Origin: Angelobacter sp036557225
Lineage (GTDB): Bacteria > Acidobacteriota > Terriglobia > Terriglobales > Acidobacteriaceae
DNA length: 64,000 nucleotides
Reading direction: 5' to 3'
NCBI GenBank assembly: GCA_036557225.1
Contig: DATBHX010000126.1
Span: 23,933 to 87,932, forward strand
The notes under the pieces were generated by a model. The model did not search any database and was not told where the DNA came from. It saw only the letters and a list, made by a program, of their open reading frames with translations. Shown piece after piece: positions 1-8,016 of this stretch. Each line of letters starts with the position of its first letter. The first letter of the stretch is position 1. The translations under genes were made by a program, and so were the position numbers.

Positions 1-261
1 GCTGTCGGCGACAAGCGCCAGGTCTTCCACGCCGTCACCATCAAAGTCGGCGACCAGAACCGAGCCGGCAAATTTAGGTGGAATGGTGAAGGTATCGCCA
101 AACTGCTGTTTCACCAGCGCGGCAAGCGCCGCGATATCCACTGGAGCCGAAACGGCAGCTGCAGAAGGCTGACTGGCAGCGGGGGCTTGAGTGGCGGTTT
201 GTGGCGTTTGCGCGGCAGCAATGCAGGCGGTGAAAAGCAGGACTTTACCCAGGAACCTCAT
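1..261 (-). CDS. Secreted FG-GAP/VCBS-repeat protein, N-terminal part only
   Basis: The reading frame starts at an ATG on the minus strand at 261 and runs off the left edge with no stop, so only 87 N-terminal residues are visible. It begins with a short signal peptide (MRFLGKVLLFTACIAAA) and an Ala/Pro/Gln-rich linker. Near the window edge it reads VLVADFDGDGVEDLALV, the calcium-binding-loop pattern DxDGDGxxD of FG-GAP/VCBS beta-propeller repeats. The protein is therefore probably exported, with a role in adhesion or surface binding. The remaining blades and the true function lie outside the window. Confidence 0.7.
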   Translation of the reverse strand, partial: MRFLGKVLLFTACIAAAQTPQTATQAPAASQPSAAAVSAPVDIAALAALVKQQFGDTFTIPPKFAGSVLVADFDGDGVEDLALVADS

Positions 262-303
262 GAGCAAAGTCTACTGCCATTCGAGTTCAGTTGTCTGCCA
301 GAA

Positions 304-486
304 TCAGAGCTTCGCATCCCGCTCGCCAATACTTTCCAGGCGCTGGTTGCGCTTGGACCAGGCAAACCAGATGGTCACAGTGGCTCCTGAGGCCAGTGCT
401 GCGAAGAGGACCACGATGATCGGCAGCGGCAGATAGAAATACATGCTCAGGATCCAGAGGATGAACAACGCTAATACGGTCCACAT
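304..486 (-). CDS. Small membrane protein, 60 residues
   Basis: A 60-residue frame with two closely spaced hydrophobic stretches (about residues 2-18 and 20-43) and a charged C-terminal tail ending ERDAKL. A purine-rich GGGGAAG lies about 8 nt before the ATG and can serve as a ribosome binding site. It sits between the partial FG-GAP gene and the POTRA gene on the same strand. I do not recognise the family. A hairpin-like membrane protein is the most that can be said, and an overlapping out-of-frame reading cannot be excluded. Confidence 0.45.
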   Translation of the reverse strand: MWTVLALFILWILSMYFYLPLPIIVVLFAALASGATVTIWFAWSKRNQRLESIGERDAKL

Positions 487-581
487 TGGTAGCTTCCCCA
501 GAAGTTCGATTTACCACGAATTAAGGCAGGTTCAGGTATTTACGATGGCTGGGAGCTGCCGCGGGTTGACTCAGGTGAAAA

Positions 582-1832
582 CTACTCGATCTTGAGCTGA
601 AGACGCACGTTGACCGCCTTCTGTGCATCGTCAATCTGCTCAGACGACATCCATTGCCACTTGTGGCCGGGAATTTTGAGCACCGTATGGGCCAGAAACT
701 GCTGAACATAGGTATTGTCATAGGGCTCGCCTTCGCCCAATTTCCAGGCCAACAGGAGCTTACGCACCTGCTCGGCGTCCAGGCCTTCAATTTCCACTTT
801 GCCCATGTGGTAAAGCTCACCTTCTGTGACTTCAAACTTGTAAGCAACCGTGCCATTGTTGAAGGTGGGAGTGGGCTTAATGATTACGCCCTCGCGGCCG
901 AATTTGCCGAAGAGCTTTTTGACCTGGGCCAGGTCGCGCTCCAACTGCACGGCATTCACCGGCTCGCCCGGCTTGAGCGTGATGCGACTGGAGAGTTCGT
1001 TGCTCGCAACCAGGGTATTGCCGGACCAGGCAAAGCTCTCGAGTTTGTACTGGTCGCCTTCGCTGACAGACACCTCTAGGTCGATCAGTTCCGCGCCCTC
1101 CAGTTTGGGCTTGATTTCAGAAATCGTGAATTTAAGAAAGCCGTGTTCGCGATAGAGCGGCACCAGGTTCTTTGTCAGGACGGTAGCCACGTCGCTGCGG
1201 AAGTAGGCGGTGCTTTTGAGCGGCGCAATGGATTTTGCCAGCAGGTCAGGGAGCATGTGCGCCGCGCCGGAGACAGTGACATCCTTGATCTTCAGACTGG
1301 CGTTCACGACCTTGAATTTGTAGGCGGAAGGCTGCCGGCCGAATTCAGCTGCCAGCATGTAGTTGACCTCGCTGGGAAGGCCTTTGGCGGTGAGAATTTT
1401 TCCCAGCGCCGCCTCGACTTCGTCTGACATGCCTCCGGAAGCCGGCAACTGGCCGTTATAGAGCGGAACGAGCTTATGCACAGCTTCCTGAAGCTCGCCA
1501 TCAGTGAACCAGACAAAGTTTTCAAACGCTGCGGGCAGGAATTTCTCTGCGTCGGTGACCTGAAAGTCGGCTTCCACGCCTTTTGTGCCAATGGCCGGCT
1601 TGAAGAGGTATTGCACGGTGGCAAAAGCGCCGCTGTTGCCCAGCCGGTTGGCGGCATTCTGAAGATCGTCGGCGGTGACCTGTGAATCGACGGTGAGGCC
1701 GGTGGCGCGAACCAGGTCCTCTTCGTGATAGCGCTCTGATCCCGTGACCAGCACGCGCGCCAGATGGTAGTGGTCGGCAGCACGTCCGAGCGAGGGCAAA
1801 AGACAGATCAGTGCGAGGAGGAGGAGGCGCAT
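582..1832 (-). CDS. Secreted POTRA-domain protein (BamA/TamA N-terminal type, no barrel)
   Basis: 416 residues with a signal peptide (MRLLLLALICLLPSLGRA) followed by what look like four or five POTRA-like modules. Typical pieces are RVLVTGSERYHEEDLVRATG near residue 26, IKDVTVSGAAHMLPDLLAKS near 180, and KVEIEGLDAEQVRKLL near 345. POTRA domains normally precede a 16-strand barrel in Omp85 proteins, but this chain stops after them, so it would be periplasmic or carried on another barrel. It may assist outer-membrane protein insertion or transport. Function is inferred only from the domain pattern. Confidence 0.65.
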   Translation of the reverse strand: MRLLLLALICLLPSLGRAADHYHLARVLVTGSERYHEEDLVRATGLTVDSQVTADDLQNAANRLGNSGAFATVQYLFKPAIGTKGVEADFQVTDAEKFLPAAFENFVWFTDGELQEAVHKLVPLYNGQLPASGGMSDEVEAALGKILTAKGLPSEVNYMLAAEFGRQPSAYKFKVVNASLKIKDVTVSGAAHMLPDLLAKSIAPLKSTAYFRSDVATVLTKNLVPLYREHGFLKFTISEIKPKLEGAELIDLEVSVSEGDQYKLESFAWSGNTLVASNELSSRITLKPGEPVNAVQLERDLAQVKKLFGKFGREGVIIKPTPTFNNGTVAYKFEVTEGELYHMGKVEIEGLDAEQVRKLLLAWKLGEGEPYDNTYVQQFLAHTVLKIPGHKWQWMSSEQIDDAQKAVNVRLQLKIE

Positions 1833-1953
1833 AGAGAGGCTATTCTGCCGTGAAAGACGGCAATCTGGCTAGCGGCATGTGACGAAAGGCAGGAAGCGGA
1901 CTGCACGCAGCTGCTCAGCTGCATCTAACGCGCACGAAGGGAATTTAGCGCGG

Positions 1954-2892
1954 ATGCCCTTAAAGATAACAAGTTGTGTACTGTTTCTGATGCTTTTGGC
2001 GGGTTGCGGTGGAGTAAGTACCTCAACCTCGTCCGGACCCACGCCTACGCCCACGCCGCTCGCGCCCGGAACAATTCCCGCGGCTGACCATGTTTTCCTG
2101 ATCATGCTGGAAAACCATGGCTTTGCCCAGGTGATCGGCAGCCCGGCCATGCCGTACCTGAATTCGCTGGCCACGCAACACGCTCTGGCGACGAACTATT
2201 TTGCCGATACGCATCCTTCCATCGGCAACTACTTTATGCTGACCACCGGCGCAATTCAGACCAATGACGATGCATTTACCGGGACCATTAGCTCTGACAC
2301 TATTCCGCGCGCCTTTGCCAGCGCAGGAAAGACCTGGAAGTCATACACGGAGAGCCTACCCTCGGTCGGGTACACGGGCGGCGACGTCTATCCATATTTC
2401 AAACACCACAATCCGTTTGTGTATATGACTGATGTGCTGAACTCCAGCACGGAGACGGCCAACGTTGCGCCATTTTCGCAGCTGGCCACGGATATGGCCG
2501 CCGGCGCGCTGCCGAATTTTGTTTACATTGCACCCAACGCGGAAAATGATGCGCACGACTGTCCGGGCGGCGGCTCGCTGTGCACGGACGATCAGAAACT
2601 TACGGCTGCGGATACATGGCTCAAGACCAATATTGATCCGTTAATCAACTCTCCATCGCTGGCTAACAGCGTCTTCATCATTACCTTTGATGAGGCGTTG
2701 GATATCGACCTCAGAGGCGGCGGGGGACAGGTGGCTATGGTGATGGTGGGCGCGCACGTCAAACCCGGATTCAAGTCGACGACATTCTTTCAGCACGAGA
2801 GCACGCTGCGCGTGATCCTGGACCTGTTACAGGTCAGCGACCATCCGGGCAAGTCAGCCACCGCACCGCAGATGCAGGAGTTTTTCCAATAG
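1954..2892 (+). CDS. Phosphoesterase family lipoprotein (acid phosphatase/phospholipase C type)
   Basis: The chosen ATG at 1954 gives a classic lipoprotein signal (CVLFLMLLAGCGG), so the mature protein is lipid-anchored at the cysteine. Upstream in-frame starts only add a hydrophilic leader. After a Ser/Thr/Pro linker the body matches the alkaline-phosphatase-fold phosphoesterase family (PF04185): HVFLIMLENHGF with the nucleophile-region Glu-Asn, THPSIGNYF, and FIITFDEALD near the C terminus. The substrate is unknown; members include acid phosphatases and phospholipases C. About 312 residues, apparently complete, and convergent with the next minus-strand gene. Confidence 0.75.
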   Translation: MPLKITSCVLFLMLLAGCGGVSTSTSSGPTPTPTPLAPGTIPAADHVFLIMLENHGFAQVIGSPAMPYLNSLATQHALATNYFADTHPSIGNYFMLTTGAIQTNDDAFTGTISSDTIPRAFASAGKTWKSYTESLPSVGYTGGDVYPYFKHHNPFVYMTDVLNSSTETANVAPFSQLATDMAAGALPNFVYIAPNAENDAHDCPGGGSLCTDDQKLTAADTWLKTNIDPLINSPSLANSVFIITFDEALDIDLRGGGGQVAMVMVGAHVKPGFKSTTFFQHESTLRVILDLLQVSDHPGKSATAPQMQEFFQ

Positions 2893-2905
2893 TCGAGGGC
2901 CCACG

Positions 2906-3484
2906 TTAGAGCTGACTGGGAAGAAACAACGGTCCGCGCTGACAGCGCACTGGAAGACGTGTGCTGTCAGAGGGCAGGACTTCAATGAGTTGTTGGGAAC
3001 GCTCATCAAACTGAAATGCCACAATCAACATCTGGGCCAGGAACTCTGTCGGTGGTGGAGGAGAGAGAGCGGAAGGACGACTGAGGCCTTCCGTCAAACT
3101 GCGGAGGCGGCCGATATGGATGTTTCCATCCCGGCCAACCTCCAGTGTCTCCGTGTTGTAAAGCCGTACCACCCCGGATTCGAAGCTGAAAAGACCGGGC
3201 GGCAACAGAGCGTAGGCCAGTTTGCCGCGCCAAGCGCGGCTTCGCACGTCGATCTTTTCTGTATGAACCGCCTTCGGCGTGAAGGGCGAAGCGAGGTCCC
3301 ATTGCATGTCAGGAAGCAGATAGAGGCTTTGCGGGGGTTCGTCAGTGAGCGGAGCAACGCAGGTGTAGGCGCCCACCACATTCCAGGGAATCGGATGCGA
3401 AACCTGGCCCGAACAGGGAAGACCCAAACCGCAGGTGAGAGGCAGAAGAGCGAACCATGGCAGGTGACGGGATTTGATGTTCAT
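2906..3484 (-). CDS. Hypothetical secreted protein, 192 residues
   Basis: The frame starts with a signal peptide (MNIKSRHLPWFALLPLTCGL then LPCSGQ) and continues as a beta-rich, Pro-rich sequence with no motif I recognise. A few features suggest a small extracytoplasmic beta protein (WNVVGAYTCVAPLTDEPPQS, VVRLYNTETLEVGRDGNIHI). It ends 13 bp from the stop of the convergent phosphoesterase gene and begins 28 bp after the stop of the DUF2461 gene on the same strand, so the two may share a transcript. Confidence 0.5.
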   Translation of the reverse strand: MNIKSRHLPWFALLPLTCGLGLPCSGQVSHPIPWNVVGAYTCVAPLTDEPPQSLYLLPDMQWDLASPFTPKAVHTEKIDVRSRAWRGKLAYALLPPGLFSFESGVVRLYNTETLEVGRDGNIHIGRLRSLTEGLSRPSALSPPPPTEFLAQMLIVAFQFDERSQQLIEVLPSDSTRLPVRCQRGPLFLPSQL

Positions 3485-3512
3485 CGAGCCACTCCAAGTA
3501 CTGCACTCGTGT

Positions 3513-4256
3513 TCAGAACGCGGCGAAGACCATTTTCTTGCGCTTTTCCTTGTGGGCGAATGGCCGGTTCAGGAATTCCACCATGGGTAACATCACAGCA
3601 AAGTGCTTCGCGATCTCTGTGACAACTTTGGGAGAAGTGACCAGTCTGGCATCCACCGTCGTTTCCAGAAACCACTGCTTGTGGCGTAATAGCTTGTCTG
3701 CGGGATGATCTTCTGCGTAGCCTTTTGGCATTCGCGTCATCTGCTCGCCTTGCAGGCCGCCGAGCCGTTTGATTGGTTTATCCGCCAGAATCTGACGAAA
3801 TTCTTCATGCTGCTCCGCCACCAGTGCGCGATAAGCCAGCAACTCGTCGCGCTCCGGCGCATAGACACCACCAAAGATCAGCAGCTCTTTTTCAGTGAAA
3901 TGGAAATAAAAGACGGCGCCTCCGCGCTTGAGGGCTGTGCTACGGGGAAAGATAGCGGAAACGCGGGTCTTGTAAGGCGTCTTGTCTTTGGAGAAGCGCG
4001 TATCGCGGTAGATGCGGTAAACGGACTTTTGGGGTGGCGTGATGTACTGAGGAGCAAAGTCCATGAACCGATGGTTCAGCGCTTCAATCAGCTCCAGCAT
4101 GGGAGCTTTGATCAGCGTTTCGAATTTTTCTTTGCGCGGCTGAAACCATTCACGACGGTTGTTACGCTTGAGTGCGCGCAGGAAGGAGAGCGCATCAGGG
4201 GAGAAGCCGGGGAATTTGGACTTCATTAGTTCAGGAACGAGAGAAACCTGGGCCAT
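3513..4256 (-). CDS. DUF2461 (TIGR02453) family protein
   Basis: 247 residues matching the DUF2461 family over nearly its whole length: FLRALKRNNRREWFQPRKE near the N terminus, then VYRIYRDTRFSKDKTPYKT, the family's most conserved block, and LLIFGGVYAPERDELLAYR. The biochemical role of the family is unknown. The ATG at 4256 was preferred because AGAAGG precedes it at suitable distance; an internal ATG (MKSKFPGF) is an alternative. The neighbours give no functional clue. Confidence 0.8.
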   Translation of the reverse strand: MAQVSLVPELMKSKFPGFSPDALSFLRALKRNNRREWFQPRKEKFETLIKAPMLELIEALNHRFMDFAPQYITPPQKSVYRIYRDTRFSKDKTPYKTRVSAIFPRSTALKRGGAVFYFHFTEKELLIFGGVYAPERDELLAYRALVAEQHEEFRQILADKPIKRLGGLQGEQMTRMPKGYAEDHPADKLLRHKQWFLETTVDARLVTSPKVVTEIAKHFAVMLPMVEFLNRPFAHKEKRKKMVFAAF

Positions 4257-4265
4257 GGATTTACC

Positions 4266-4380
4266 TTCTTATGCCGCCCCAGAAGGGCTCAATTCGTTTT
4301 TGCCGTCTACACAGGCCTTACGGCCTGGGCTCAATCATTTGGCGCCTGCGGCGCTGCACTTGTTGATCGCCGCGAGAGGC
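4266..4380. repeat. GC-rich palindromic intergenic repeat
   Basis: Between the DUF2461 start and the thrS stop there are successive short palindromes: CGCCCC/GGGCT, CAGGCCTTACGGCCTG, and GGCGCCTGCGGCGC. A related arrangement beginning with CCGCCCC and GGGGCT is found in opposite orientation at about 56164-56330. This resembles REP-type intergenic elements. No gene is visible here. Confidence 0.5.
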
Positions 4381-4425
4381 CTAGAAGAAAAATGGCTTAT
4401 CGCGTGCATCAGCGCAAAGGGACGG

Positions 4426-6486
4426 CTAAGTAAGATTCACAGCCTTGTCTGCGATCAGCTTCTTTACTCGCTCCACAAACTGCGCAACCGGCACCGTGCC
4501 CTCGGGTTGTTGCTGGCCGCGGACGCGCACGTTGACGGTACCCGCCTCAGCTTCTTTTTCGCCGACAACCAGCACAAACGGCACCTTTTGCAGAGCGTGC
4601 TCGCGTACTTTGGCATTCATTTTTTCATTGCGATCATCCAGGTGCACACGGATGCCGGCGCTTTGCAACTGCTCAGTGACTTTTTTGCCGTAGTCGGTGT
4701 GCTTCTCGCTGATGGGAATCACTGCAACCTGGACAGGCGAGAGCCAGACGGGAAATGCTCCAGCGTAGTGCTCCAGCAGCACGCCGAAGAAGCGCTCGAC
4801 CGATCCATACAGCGCGCGATGTACCATGAGCGGCTGTTTGCGCGTGCCGTCTTCGGCAACGTATTCCAGCTTGAACCGTTCCGGCAGGTTCCAGTCGAAC
4901 TGAATGGTTGAAAGCTGCCACAGACGTCCGATGGCGTCCACCAGTTTCACATCGATCTTAGGGCCGTAAAACGCGGCTTCGCCGGGAATAACCTTGTACG
5001 GGATATTCAGCTTCCTGAGGACTTTCTCCAGCGAGTTGTTGGCGAGGTTCCACATCTCGTCGCCGCCGATGAACGTCTTCTTGTCGTTTGGGTCCCAGGT
5101 GCTGAGTTCGACCTGATATTCGCTGAAGCCGAAAGTCTTCAAGACGGCAATGGCGAAGTCGATGCAGCCTTCAATCTCAGATTCAATCTGTTCCGGCGTG
5201 CAGAAGATGTGGGCATCGTCCTGGGTAAAGCCGCGCACGCGCAGCAGCCCATGCATCACGCCGGAGCGTTCGTACCGATAACACGTTCCCAGTTCGCCCA
5301 GGCGAACGGGCAGATCGCGATAGGAGCGGAGAGAGTTGGCATAGATCAGGATATGGCCGGGGCAGTTCATCGGCTTGACGCGGTAATCCGCATCGTCCAG
5401 TTCCATGGGCGTAAACATGTTTTGCGCGTAATGGCCTTCATGCCCGCTGGTCTGCCATAGATTCACGCGGAAGACATGCGGCGTATAGACGAGCGAGTAG
5501 CCGCGCTTGAGATACTCGTTGCGCATCCAGTCTTCCATCTCCTTGCGAATCAGGCCGCCCTTGGGGTGCCAGAAAATCAGCCCGGGACCGGCAAGTTCCT
5601 GGATGCTGAATAGATCAAGCTGCTGGCCGAGCACGCGGTGGTCGCGCTTTTTGGCTTCTTCGATGGCGTGCAGGTGCTGCTCCAGATCTTTCTTGCTGAA
5701 GAACGAGGTGCCGTAGATGCGCTGGAGCTGCGGGTTCTTTTCGTCGCCGAGCCAATAGGCGCCGGCGATGCTGGTGAGCTTGAAAGCCTTGATGCGGCCG
5801 GTGGAAGGCACGTGGGGGCCGCGGCAGAAGTCCACGAACTTGCCGTTGCGATAGGTGGAGATGGGATCGCCGGGCCGGGTGAACTGCTCAATGAAGTGGA
5901 CCTTCATGAAGTCGCCATCTTGCTTAAATCGAGCGAGACCTTCGTCGCGCGGGATGAACTCGCGGACGAATGGCTCGTCTCGGTTCACCACCTCCTGCAT
6001 GCGCTTTTCGATCTTCTCGAGATCTTCGGGCGTGAAAGGCGTGGGTCGATAGAAATCGTAAAAGAAGCCGCTGTCGGTTGGCGGGCCATGGCCGAGCTTG
6101 GTTTCAGGAAAGAGCTCAAGCACGGCGGTCGCAAGCACGTGCGCGGAAGAATGGCGATAGACTTCAAGCGCCTCGGCGTCGCGGTCGGTCATCAGGCGGA
6201 GTTCGACGTCGTGCTCCAGAGGCTTGCTGAGATCGGCGAACTGCCAGCCATCTTTGGATTGCGCGGCGTGCATGCTGGCAGGAGTTTTGGCTCCGTCGGC
6301 AGCCTGGGCTGCAGTTGCGCTTTGGGCAATTCCCGCACTGCCGGTCGCTGCAGACTTGATTTTTGCAACCAGAGCGGCGTCGGCCAGGCGCGGGCTGATG
6401 GAGCGGGCGACGTCGAGCGGCGTGGCGCCTTTGGGAACTTCTTTTTTGCTTCCGTCGGGAAGCGTGACTTGGATGATTTCGGGCAT
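4426..6486 (-). CDS. thrS: Threonine--tRNA ligase
   Basis: 686 residues with the full bacterial ThrRS architecture: N-terminal TGS domain (IQVTLPDGSKKEVPKGAT), the second additional editing domain with HSSAH and CRGPH, the class II core with motif 2 (RYERSGVMHGLLRVRGFTQ), the zinc ligand Cys in MNCPGH, motif 3 (YGSVERFFGVLLEH), and the anticodon-binding domain at the C terminus. It charges tRNA-Thr and hydrolyses mischarged Ser-tRNA-Thr. An Ala/Gln/Ser-rich linker of roughly 35 residues interrupts the chain between the TGS region and the editing domain (about residues 46-80). No T-box leader is visible upstream. Confidence 0.96.
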   Translation of the reverse strand: MPEIIQVTLPDGSKKEVPKGATPLDVARSISPRLADAALVAKIKSAATGSAGIAQSATAAQAADGAKTPASMHAAQSKDGWQFADLSKPLEHDVELRLMTDRDAEALEVYRHSSAHVLATAVLELFPETKLGHGPPTDSGFFYDFYRPTPFTPEDLEKIEKRMQEVVNRDEPFVREFIPRDEGLARFKQDGDFMKVHFIEQFTRPGDPISTYRNGKFVDFCRGPHVPSTGRIKAFKLTSIAGAYWLGDEKNPQLQRIYGTSFFSKKDLEQHLHAIEEAKKRDHRVLGQQLDLFSIQELAGPGLIFWHPKGGLIRKEMEDWMRNEYLKRGYSLVYTPHVFRVNLWQTSGHEGHYAQNMFTPMELDDADYRVKPMNCPGHILIYANSLRSYRDLPVRLGELGTCYRYERSGVMHGLLRVRGFTQDDAHIFCTPEQIESEIEGCIDFAIAVLKTFGFSEYQVELSTWDPNDKKTFIGGDEMWNLANNSLEKVLRKLNIPYKVIPGEAAFYGPKIDVKLVDAIGRLWQLSTIQFDWNLPERFKLEYVAEDGTRKQPLMVHRALYGSVERFFGVLLEHYAGAFPVWLSPVQVAVIPISEKHTDYGKKVTEQLQSAGIRVHLDDRNEKMNAKVREHALQKVPFVLVVGEKEAEAGTVNVRVRGQQQPEGTVPVAQFVERVKKLIADKAVNLT

Positions 6487-6679
6487 AAGTGTCGTGACAC
6501 AGCCGCATTCGGCTGCGGCAGGTGATCTTTCAGTCTAGCGAAGCAGGAAAGACGGGGTCAAACCTTGATGGGGATAGGAGACAGAGCCTTCCAAAGTTGC
6601 ACCCCCCCACCCCAAGCGGCCGGGCCAGTGCGGACAGCGCAACACGTCGAGCAAGGAGCAAAACGAGGACACTGACGCA

Positions 6680-7069
6680 TTACCTCAGTTTTGCCCAAAA
6701 GAAGCATATGAAGATCACGTAAGCCGCGACGATTGTGGGAATCTTAGTCCAAAAGAAAACCAATGCGGGGTAGTTTATCCAGTCTGGTAGCGCGACAGAG
6801 TCGTCGTCCTGCTTGCTTTCTTTTTCTAGCTTGCGAGCCCAGATTGCCCACATAAGTGTTCCAGATACATACTGCAAGAAGTCTAGGGTAATTCCAAGAA
6901 CGATCAGTACCGCTGCAGGCATCAGATCATTGGGAATCCTTGATTGACCCTGTACTTCAGCCTTAAACACCCATATCAGAGCAACGCCCGCGAGCGCCAT
7001 CTGGCGGATAATGTCACTAACTTTTCCAGAATGAAAATAATAGTTCTCTCTCACACCGGACAGTTTCAT
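6680..7069 (-). CDS. Three-segment membrane protein of the accessory island
   Basis: 129 residues. Hydrophobic segments lie at about 24-37 (MALAGVALIWVFK), 48-78 (containing AAVLIVLGITLDFLQYV) and 97-127 (containing IPTIVAAYVIFICFFW). The N terminus reads MKLSGVRENYYFHSGKVSDI. Its ATG overlaps the stop of the upstream 55-residue gene as ATGA, so the two are probably translationally coupled. It is the last gene of the metallopeptidase/dCTP-deaminase-like operon. I do not recognise a named family. In candidate defence operons a terminal small membrane protein often acts as effector or anchor, but that is inference here. Confidence 0.65.
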   Translation of the reverse strand: MKLSGVRENYYFHSGKVSDIIRQMALAGVALIWVFKAEVQGQSRIPNDLMPAAVLIVLGITLDFLQYVSGTLMWAIWARKLEKESKQDDDSVALPDWINYPALVFFWTKIPTIVAAYVIFICFFWAKLR

Positions 7070-7233
7070 TGGCGCTTCTTCTTTTTCTTCGCGATTCGTT
7101 TAACAGATCGCCTTTGGCTTGATCTTTTCTTGGCGGCCTTCTTGTGCTTATGAGGACCACCGCTTCCTGTATCGTAGTAGTCTCTCGATCGCGAGCTAGA
7201 ATCGCCCGAATCGCCCGACCCATTTGGGACCAT
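7066..7233 (-). CDS. 55-residue highly basic protein
   Basis: Read on the minus strand from an ATG at 7233, preceded by GGGAGG at about 6 nt, this frame encodes 55 residues. The N-terminal half is Gly/Ser/Asp-rich (MVPNGSGDSGDSSSRSRDYY), the C-terminal half almost only Lys, Arg, Ala and His (HKHKKAAKKRSSQRR, ending KKKKKRQ). Its TGA overlaps the next ATG (ATGA). A longer alternative frame on the same strand (7017-7301) lacks a good ribosome site and ends inside the membrane gene, so I prefer this one. The basic tail suggests nucleic-acid binding; function unknown. Confidence 0.6.
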   Translation of the reverse strand: MVPNGSGDSGDSSSRSRDYYDTGSGGPHKHKKAAKKRSSQRRSVKRIAKKKKKRQ

Positions 7234-7332
7234 TCGATGCCTCCCAAAAGAATTTCATCAACTTCGAAAATCCTATTACAGAATACCAAGACGTTTGCCA
7301 TCTAAAAAGTTACTCTTAAAACACGGGTGCAA

Positions 7333-8016
7333 TCATTGCGGACGCCTCTTGGGCTTAAGAAATTTGAACGTAGGAACTGAAATCTGGCTTCGCGGGATAC
7401 CAATCCTTTCCAGGTCTTTCTCAGGGTCTTGAAATCTCGGCGCTTCCGGATAAACAGGTGCTAGATATGTGCCAGCAAGCTTATGTTCTTTGGCATCGTG
7501 TTGTGACAGTTCCATAAACACGAGCTGGCCGATCATGCGTCCCGGGTACAAGAGTAGTGGTGTGTTTGACACATTTGCGATTTCGAGGGTGAGACAGCCT
7601 CGGTACCCCGGGTGAATCCACGGTGCAGTCTCAATGACTATGAAAGTCCGTGCTATTGAAGATTTGGTCAGTATTTGTCCGCAAAGATCGTCTGGCATTT
7701 TCAAAAATTCGAGTGTGGCCCCTAATACGGTCTGGTGGGCTGGAACAACCAAATACCTACCCAAGGGAACATTCACCTGAACATGAGATCGTCGCGACAA
7801 ATTGCGTGACGGATAATAGAAAGGCGCTGGCGGCACCTGCGGCAAGAGAAAATGTGTTCCAAGGCGCACGTCGATCGCGTCCATGTTGGCGGTATCTTCA
7901 AAGATCGTTGTTCTTTGTAAAAGGGGCGTTATGACCAATGAATCTTTTTTTGAAACATCAAGATTTAACCGTTTGAGTAACTCCGATTTATGAACAACAG
8001 CCACGTTATTTTTCAC
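7333..8016 (-). CDS. dCTP deaminase/dUTPase-fold protein
   Basis: 227 residues, GTG start. The trimeric dUTPase/dCTP-deaminase fold is readable end to end: AIDVRLG (48-53), VPAHQTVLGATLEFLKMP (91-108), TKSSIAR (117-123), ETAPWIHPGYRG (129-140), TLEIANV (143-149), YPGRMIGQLVF (158-168) and GTY (182-184). Ser119/Ser120, Arg123 and Glu145 align with the Ser, Arg and Glu catalytic triad of E. coli Dcd, so deaminase chemistry is plausible. It overlaps the metallopeptidase gene by 11 nt and lies far from any nucleotide-metabolism gene. dCTP deaminases are known antiphage proteins (nucleotide depletion), which fits the context but is not proven. Confidence 0.8.
   Translation of the reverse strand: MKNNVAVVHKSELLKRLNLDVSKKDSLVITPLLQRTTIFEDTANMDAIDVRLGTHFLLPQVPPAPFYYPSRNLSRRSHVQVNVPLGRYLVVPAHQTVLGATLEFLKMPDDLCGQILTKSSIARTFIVIETAPWIHPGYRGCLTLEIANVSNTPLLLYPGRMIGQLVFMELSQHDAKEHKLAGTYLAPVYPEAPRFQDPEKDLERIGIPRSQISVPTFKFLKPKRRPQ

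Noticed and set aside
7017..7301. 94-residue minus-strand frame as the gene before the membrane protein
   Set aside because: It has no good ribosome site and ends inside the membrane gene out of frame. The 55-residue frame has both a ribosome site and an ATGA overlap.
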